A DNA stretch of 8,266 nucleotides. Source: Phycisphaerales bacterium. Lineage in GTDB: Bacteria > Planctomycetota > Phycisphaerae > Sedimentisphaerales > Anaerobacaceae. Of the stretch, positions 5,038-8,266 are shown one piece after another. The notes below the pieces were generated by a model. That model ran no database searches. It was not told the DNA's origin and saw only the letters and a list, made by a program, of their open reading frames with translations. Positions within the stretch are counted from its first letter, which is position 1. The number at the start of each line of letters is the position of its first letter. The stretch lies in contig DQCG01000333.1 of NCBI GenBank assembly GCA_003533825.1, forward strand, positions 1-8,266. Reading direction: 5' to 3'. The position numbers and the translations under genes were made by a program.

Positions 5038-7506
5038 CTATGGAACGTCTTGCTCAAGCCGATTTTCCAAATCTCCGATACTGAATCCCTGGGAGACAAC
5101 CACGTAACTCTTGTTTGTCAGGATCAGCCACGGCAGTGACCGAACGCCCCAGGCGAAGCGTACTTTCTCCGCGTCGCCCTGGACCATTCCGACCGAAAAG
5201 GGGATATTGTACTTTTTCACCCATTCATCGAGTGCGTTTTGGTCAACCCTGGAAGCCTGTACGGCAACGATTATGACGCCTTTTTCCCTGAGCTGCCCGG
5301 CTTGCTTCGCGAGCTGCGTAATACAATGCCGTGACGGTCGCTGCTCCATATCGAAGAAACAAACCAGCATTTTCTTGCCGTTGGTACCCGCCGGCGGCAG
5401 ATCGATTCCAACATCTTTTAGCTCGGGCAGGGGCCTGCCCACAAGCGATGGCGGCCGCTTCGGCTCATAACGTGCCGAGGAGGGCCTCTCACTTACGACT
5501 ATCTTGACGTCGGTCGCTCCGCCCTCGGTCTCGATGCGGCCATGCAGTTGAGTGGTGGTGTGCTTGCCGGCGTAAATTGTGATCTTTCCGGCACAGAGGT
5601 TCTCAAGTGTGAACCGGCCATCTTGATCCGTCTGGGTATCTCGATAAGGCTGACCTCGATCCTGACAGTAGATCCGCGCATTCTCAACGGGTTTATCATC
5701 CATATCGACCACGATTCCCGAAACGGAGAGATTCGCCATAGCCAGAGAAATAGGTTCGACCTCAAAGCGATTGTTTTTGGCCTTCTCGGTAGAGATGCGA
5801 AGATAATCCCTACCATATCCGTCGGCGCTGGCGTTGACGGAATAGCGATAGTGTGGCGGCACTGCCTTGATTTCGTAGTATCCTTCCGCGTTGGTGGTAT
5901 TCTCTTGATGGGCCATCGACGAGCCGGTACCGGAGCTCCAGAATGTCAGATATACCTTTGTGTTTTCTATCGGCTTGCCGTCCGGATCAACAACCTTGCC
6001 CACGCACGTGATTCCAGCCGTCATCGTGACATCGACGACCTTCGCATCGTCTGCAAATTCGACCGCCCCGGCCAGATTCCGCTCGAAGTGCCGAGCCACC
6101 ACAAACGGGACGAGCCCGGGCGCCCAATCCGGCGTCTGGCGGCGAACTTCGTACCGGCCTTCTAGGCCACTGGTTGTCTCATTAAGCCCCAGGGGACAGA
6201 CTTTGATTCTGGCGCCGGCCACCGGCCGGCCGTTCTCGTCCCGAACCGTTCCGCTGACCTTCGGATAACCTTTAAGCTCAATGATGACACGGTTTGTTTT
6301 CCCTTCTTCGACCGTAAACATCTCTCCCCGCCGCTCGGATGGGAAATCCTGCTTATATACTTGCGTTATCTGATACTCGCCGGGGGCCAAACGCTTACGA
6401 ACCATACCATCCTGGCCGGTTTGTTCGCGCAACTGCTTTTTGCTCACTGTGTTCCGAATGGTGACATTCGCACCGCTGATCGGGATATTGTCATCCAACT
6501 CGGTAACGAGAACTTCAACCATGCCCCCTTTGCTTAATTCCACTTTCACCCCCTCGACGGTCTTTCCGGCTTCGACGGTCACTTCGGTCGGCCGGGCTAC
6601 CCAATCCTCTCCCGGCACAGCCCGCACAATTTGCTTGCCCGGACAAAGACCATCTATTATGAAGGTGCCGTCCTTTCCGGAGATCACAGGCTCCTGTCCG
6701 GTAAACGGCTGATGCTCTCCCTGAAAAGCCATTAGCTTGATGCCTGGAACCGGTTCGCCGGTAGCTTTTTCAACAACCATTCCCTCGATCTTCGCTTCAG
6801 CGGGCAGCGTGATCTCAATATCTTCCTGACCAGCTTTGTATTGCAATTGCATACCCTGGGCATTATCCTCTTCGAGAGTCCCAACCGTTGCCAGGCCGGG
6901 CTTTTGGACGATGAATTCAGCAGCGGCATCGGCGGGAATGCGCTCGAATCGGAATTGGCCCGTGGCGTCCGTTTTGCGCGAGAACAATGGTTCGGAAACT
7001 TTGCCGGCGATGTAACGAGGCTCGTCGCTACCTGTTATTAACATGACCGATATGCTCACCTCGGCCTCGTTGACCGGCTCGCCGGATTCGTCCACAATCC
7101 TTCCGGTAAGCACCTTCGGCCCGATCAGAGTAATTCGGACATTGAGGTCCCTTTCCAAATACCAGTTAGCCCACCCTAAAGCCGATCCTTCTTTGTCAAC
7201 TAAAATAATCGCCTGATTCCTTTCATTGCTTTCTTCGGCCAGCGTCTCGAAGGTGAACGTACCGTCATCTTTCGTTGTTGTCATCTGCGCCAATTCCACG
7301 TCAAACGACAAAAATTCCATCGAGAGAATCAGTTTGTACAAATTCACTTTTGCCCCCTCGACGGGCCGGCTCTCTTTGTCAACGATTTTGCCGCTGCAGG
7401 TGACTTGTTCGGTTTCTTTGCCTTCGGCGCTTCGTGCATCGTTCAAACCGGAACAAAATAATATGACAAGAGCCAGACATGAAACTGCCGTGGAATTTCT
7501 GCGCAT
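5038..7506 (-). CDS. Secreted multi-unit carboxypeptidase-regulatory-like protein with thioredoxin-like C-terminus (paralogue 1)
   Basis: 822 residues, complete, with ATG behind a good ribosome binding site. Residues 1-27 form a signal peptide (MRRN, hydrophobic core, A-R-S-A cleavage). Seven Cna-B/carboxypeptidase-regulatory-like beta-sandwich units follow, each with a G-x-V/I-x-D...x-P-V/I-x-x-A-x-V signature: SRPVEGAKV (46-54), GEPVNEAEV (142-150), GEPVPGIKL (250-258), NIPISGANV (340-348), GRPVAGARI (426-434), GKPIENTKV (510-518) and DKPVENARI (604-612). Most also have a later D-G-x-F type strand. The linker YEPKRPPSLVGRPLPEL (680-696) opens a thioredoxin/redoxin-like domain up to 822. There the first core strand LVCFFD is followed by EQRPSRHC instead of CxxC (QRPSRHC at 722-728), and a cis-proline-like SLPW lies at 790-793. 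Without the CxxC, ordinary disulfide reductase activity is unlikely. The units probably form a rigid extracytoplasmic stalk or binding surface. The next gene is a tandem paralogue. Function is unknown; the domain calls are by eye. Confidence 0.93.
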   Translation of the reverse strand: MRRNSTAVSCLALVILFCSGLNDARSAEGKETEQVTCSGKIVDKESRPVEGAKVNLYKLILSMEFLSFDVELAQMTTTKDDGTFTFETLAEESNERNQAIILVDKEGSALGWANWYLERDLNVRITLIGPKVLTGRIVDESGEPVNEAEVSISVMLITGSDEPRYIAGKVSEPLFSRKTDATGQFRFERIPADAAAEFIVQKPGLATVGTLEEDNAQGMQLQYKAGQEDIEITLPAEAKIEGMVVEKATGEPVPGIKLMAFQGEHQPFTGQEPVISGKDGTFIIDGLCPGKQIVRAVPGEDWVARPTEVTVEAGKTVEGVKVELSKGGMVEVLVTELDDNIPISGANVTIRNTVSKKQLREQTGQDGMVRKRLAPGEYQITQVYKQDFPSERRGEMFTVEEGKTNRVIIELKGYPKVSGTVRDENGRPVAGARIKVCPLGLNETTSGLEGRYEVRRQTPDWAPGLVPFVVARHFERNLAGAVEFADDAKVVDVTMTAGITCVGKVVDPDGKPIENTKVYLTFWSSGTGSSMAHQENTTNAEGYYEIKAVPPHYRYSVNASADGYGRDYLRISTEKAKNNRFEVEPISLAMANLSVSGIVVDMDDKPVENARIYCQDRGQPYRDTQTDQDGRFTLENLCAGKITIYAGKHTTTQLHGRIETEGGATDVKIVVSERPSSARYEPKRPPSLVGRPLPELKDVGIDLPPAGTNGKKMLVCFFDMEQRPSRHCITQLAKQAGQLREKGVIIVAVQASRVDQNALDEWVKKYNIPFSVGMVQGDAEKVRFAWGVRSLPWLILTNKSYVVVSQGFSIGDLENRLEQDVP
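5041..5445 (-). repeat. Thioredoxin-like RPSRHC module, copy 1
   Basis: C-terminal coding module of the 822-residue protein. It runs from L-V-G-R-P-L-P-E-L through LVCFFDMEQRPSRHC to the SLPW loop and the last strand and helix. It is homologous at protein level, and in stretches at DNA level, to 2525-2938, for example around the shared coding for TQLAKQAGQL. The QRPSRHC codons lie at 5323-5343. Confidence 0.85.
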
Positions 7507-7511
7507 GAAAA

Positions 7512-7518
7512 CTCTCCT
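7512..7518 (-). promoter_or_regulatory. Ribosome binding site AGGAGAG of the 822-residue gene
   Basis: On the minus strand AGGAGAG is followed by five bases (TTTTC) and ATG at 7506. Motif and spacing are close to ideal and fix the start. It lies in the 49-nt gap behind the LamG gene. Confidence 0.8.
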
Positions 7519-7521
7519 ATA

Positions 7522-7533
7522 CGGTATTTACCG
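7522..7533. repeat. Short inverted repeat CGGTA-TT-TACCG in the intergenic gap
   Basis: Five-base perfect arms with a 2-nt spacer, directly upstream of the ribosome binding site of the 822-residue gene. It is too short and lacks a following U-run on the minus strand, so it is not a convincing terminator. It could be a weak operator or a chance palindrome. Confidence 0.3.
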
Positions 7534-7556
7534 CCTCTGTTTATTGACCGCCGTGT

Positions 7557-8266
7557 TTAAGCCTTCGGTTTTGCCTTACCGACTGTTATCCCGATTACCA
7601 CGGCGACAACAATCACAACACCCAGAACAAGTATCAAATAATTAGCTGTTTGTTTTCCTTCTCCACTGGCAGCGAGAATTTCGGTCTTCGCAGTCATCGT
7701 CGGCAGTTCTTGGCCGGCGTAAAGTGCAGCCACTTCGGTCTCAGACAGCGGATAGTTATAGATCTGCAGATCGTCCATGAGTCCATTGAACAGGCACTCG
7801 CCGCTGAAGGGTTCGCAGCCAATCTTCAACGGCCCTTCCGAAGCGGCAAGTATGTTTGTCGTTTCTTGCTCCCTGTCCAGCTTCGCATTCACATAGGTCT
7901 TGATAGATCCGCCTTGACTGTAGGTGCCTACGACGTGGTACCAAACACCCGGCTGCAAAACCGTTCCGCCGGCAACAAACCTGTTGTTTCTCAGCGCGTT
8001 GACGGAATCCCGAACCTCAAGTTCAGCCTTGCCAGAAAATATACTGAGTTTGTAACCGCCGGAAATGTCGTCCTGATTGCCGGCTATCTTTTGGTCGTCG
8101 GTAGATTTGGAGAGTTTGATCCACGCTGCAATAGTCACTGCGCCCGTAATATTCAGACCCTCATCACGCCCGCAGTCGATGAAATCACCGTCACCGTCAA
8201 ATGCCAGCGCACCGCCGGCCTTGCCGCCTGCGGGCTGCCATTGTGGATTACCAGTCAGCGTTCCTG
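7557..8266 (-). CDS. LamG-like jellyroll protein with C-terminal membrane anchor (5' end outside window)
   Basis: The reading frame is open to the right edge, so the N-terminus is missing; 235 residues are visible. They begin inside a LamG / concanavalin A-like jellyroll: a GGALAFDGDGDFIDCG strand (about residues 17-32), then T-I-A-A-W-I-K (44-50), a G-V-W-Y-H-V-V-G-T-Y strand near 106-115, and the closing G-L-M-D-D-L-Q-I-Y-N-Y-P-L-S-E-T-E-V strand and helix (160-177). This is the classical LamG ending. A short linker leads to a hydrophobic segment (about 208-228, rich in V, I and L) and a basic tail GKAKPKA, which suggests a C-terminal transmembrane anchor with the jellyroll outside. LamG domains usually bind glycans or proteins at the cell surface; the ligand cannot be read here. 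No PEP-CTERM or LPxTG signal is seen. It is the first visible gene of the co-directional cluster, 49 nt upstream of the next start. The GTG at 8138 is internal to the domain and is not the start. Confidence 0.9.
   Translation of the reverse strand, partial: GTLTGNPQWQPAGGKAGGALAFDGDGDFIDCGRDEGLNITGAVTIAAWIKLSKSTDDQKIAGNQDDISGGYKLSIFSGKAELEVRDSVNALRNNRFVAGGTVLQPGVWYHVVGTYSQGGSIKTYVNAKLDREQETTNILAASEGPLKIGCEPFSGECLFNGLMDDLQIYNYPLSETEVAALYAGQELPTMTAKTEILAASGEGKQTANYLILVLGVVIVVAVVIGITVGKAKPKA

Noticed and set aside
5542..6165. Open frame of 207 codons on the plus strand
   Set aside because: It lies wholly antisense to the 822-residue gene, has no recognisable domain or ribosome binding site, and its composition follows from the opposite strand's codons.
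6219..6240. GC-rich palindromic stretch with repeated ccgg blocks
   Set aside because: It is explained by coding for the G-R-P-V-A-G-A-R turn of a beta-sandwich unit; similar blocks recur at each unit for the same reason.
7440..7506. Lipoprotein signal in the 822-residue protein (cysteine at residue 18)
   Set aside because: The residues before it (I-L-F-C) do not fit a lipobox, and a normal A-x-A cleavage site follows at residues 25-27.
7507..7556. Rho-independent terminator between the LamG gene and the next gene
   Set aside because: Only a 5-bp inverted repeat with a 2-nt spacer is present and no U-run follows it on the minus strand; the short gap fits an operon better.
1..8266. CRISPR array, tRNA, rRNA or insertion sequence
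   Set aside because: No regularly spaced repeats, cloverleaf, conserved rRNA segment, transposase motif or flanking terminal repeats were seen; coding sequence fills nearly the whole window.

Overview
The window reads as part of one co-directional gene cluster on the minus strand, so transcription runs from high to low coordinates. Five genes fill almost the whole window: two run off its edges and three are complete. The proteins are Cna-B/carboxypeptidase-regulatory-like beta-sandwich chains, LolA-like envelope proteins, a LamG-like jellyroll protein and an unusual thioredoxin-like tail. This mix is typical of Planctomycetota (Phycisphaerae or Sedimentisphaerales-like lineages fit well). That assignment is inferred from architecture, since there is no rRNA or other marker here. 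GC content looks moderate. No mobile element, tRNA, rRNA or CRISPR array was seen.

Layout in order of transcription: (1) 8266-7557, the C-terminal part of a LamG-domain protein ending in a transmembrane anchor; (2) after 49 nt, 7506-5038, an 822-residue secreted protein of seven beta-sandwich units plus a C-terminal thioredoxin-like domain; (3) after 17 nt, 5020-2522, an 832-residue tandem paralogue with the same architecture and a TTG start; (4) overlapping by 14 nt (or 38 nt if the upstream ATG is used), 2535-1057, a LolA-like protein with the same thioredoxin-like tail; (5) after 2 nt, 1054 to beyond position 1, a second LolA-like protein, cut by the left edge just where the tail begins in its neighbour.

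The most striking signal is the C-terminal module shared by genes 2, 3 and 4. It has the landmarks of a TlpA/redoxin fold: a VGxxLPEL-type entry, a first core strand, a first helix, and a late S-L-P turn matching the cis-proline loop. The catalytic CxxC is absent and is replaced by an invariant Q-R-P-S-R-H-C. Six of its seven codons vary synonymously among the three copies while the peptide does not change, so the motif appears to be under purifying selection. The module sits on two unrelated N-terminal scaffolds. All complete products have signal peptides and probably act outside the cytoplasmic membrane. A reasonable but unproven reading is an envelope system in which adhesive or lipid-binding N-terminal domains share a common non-canonical redoxin-like partner module.
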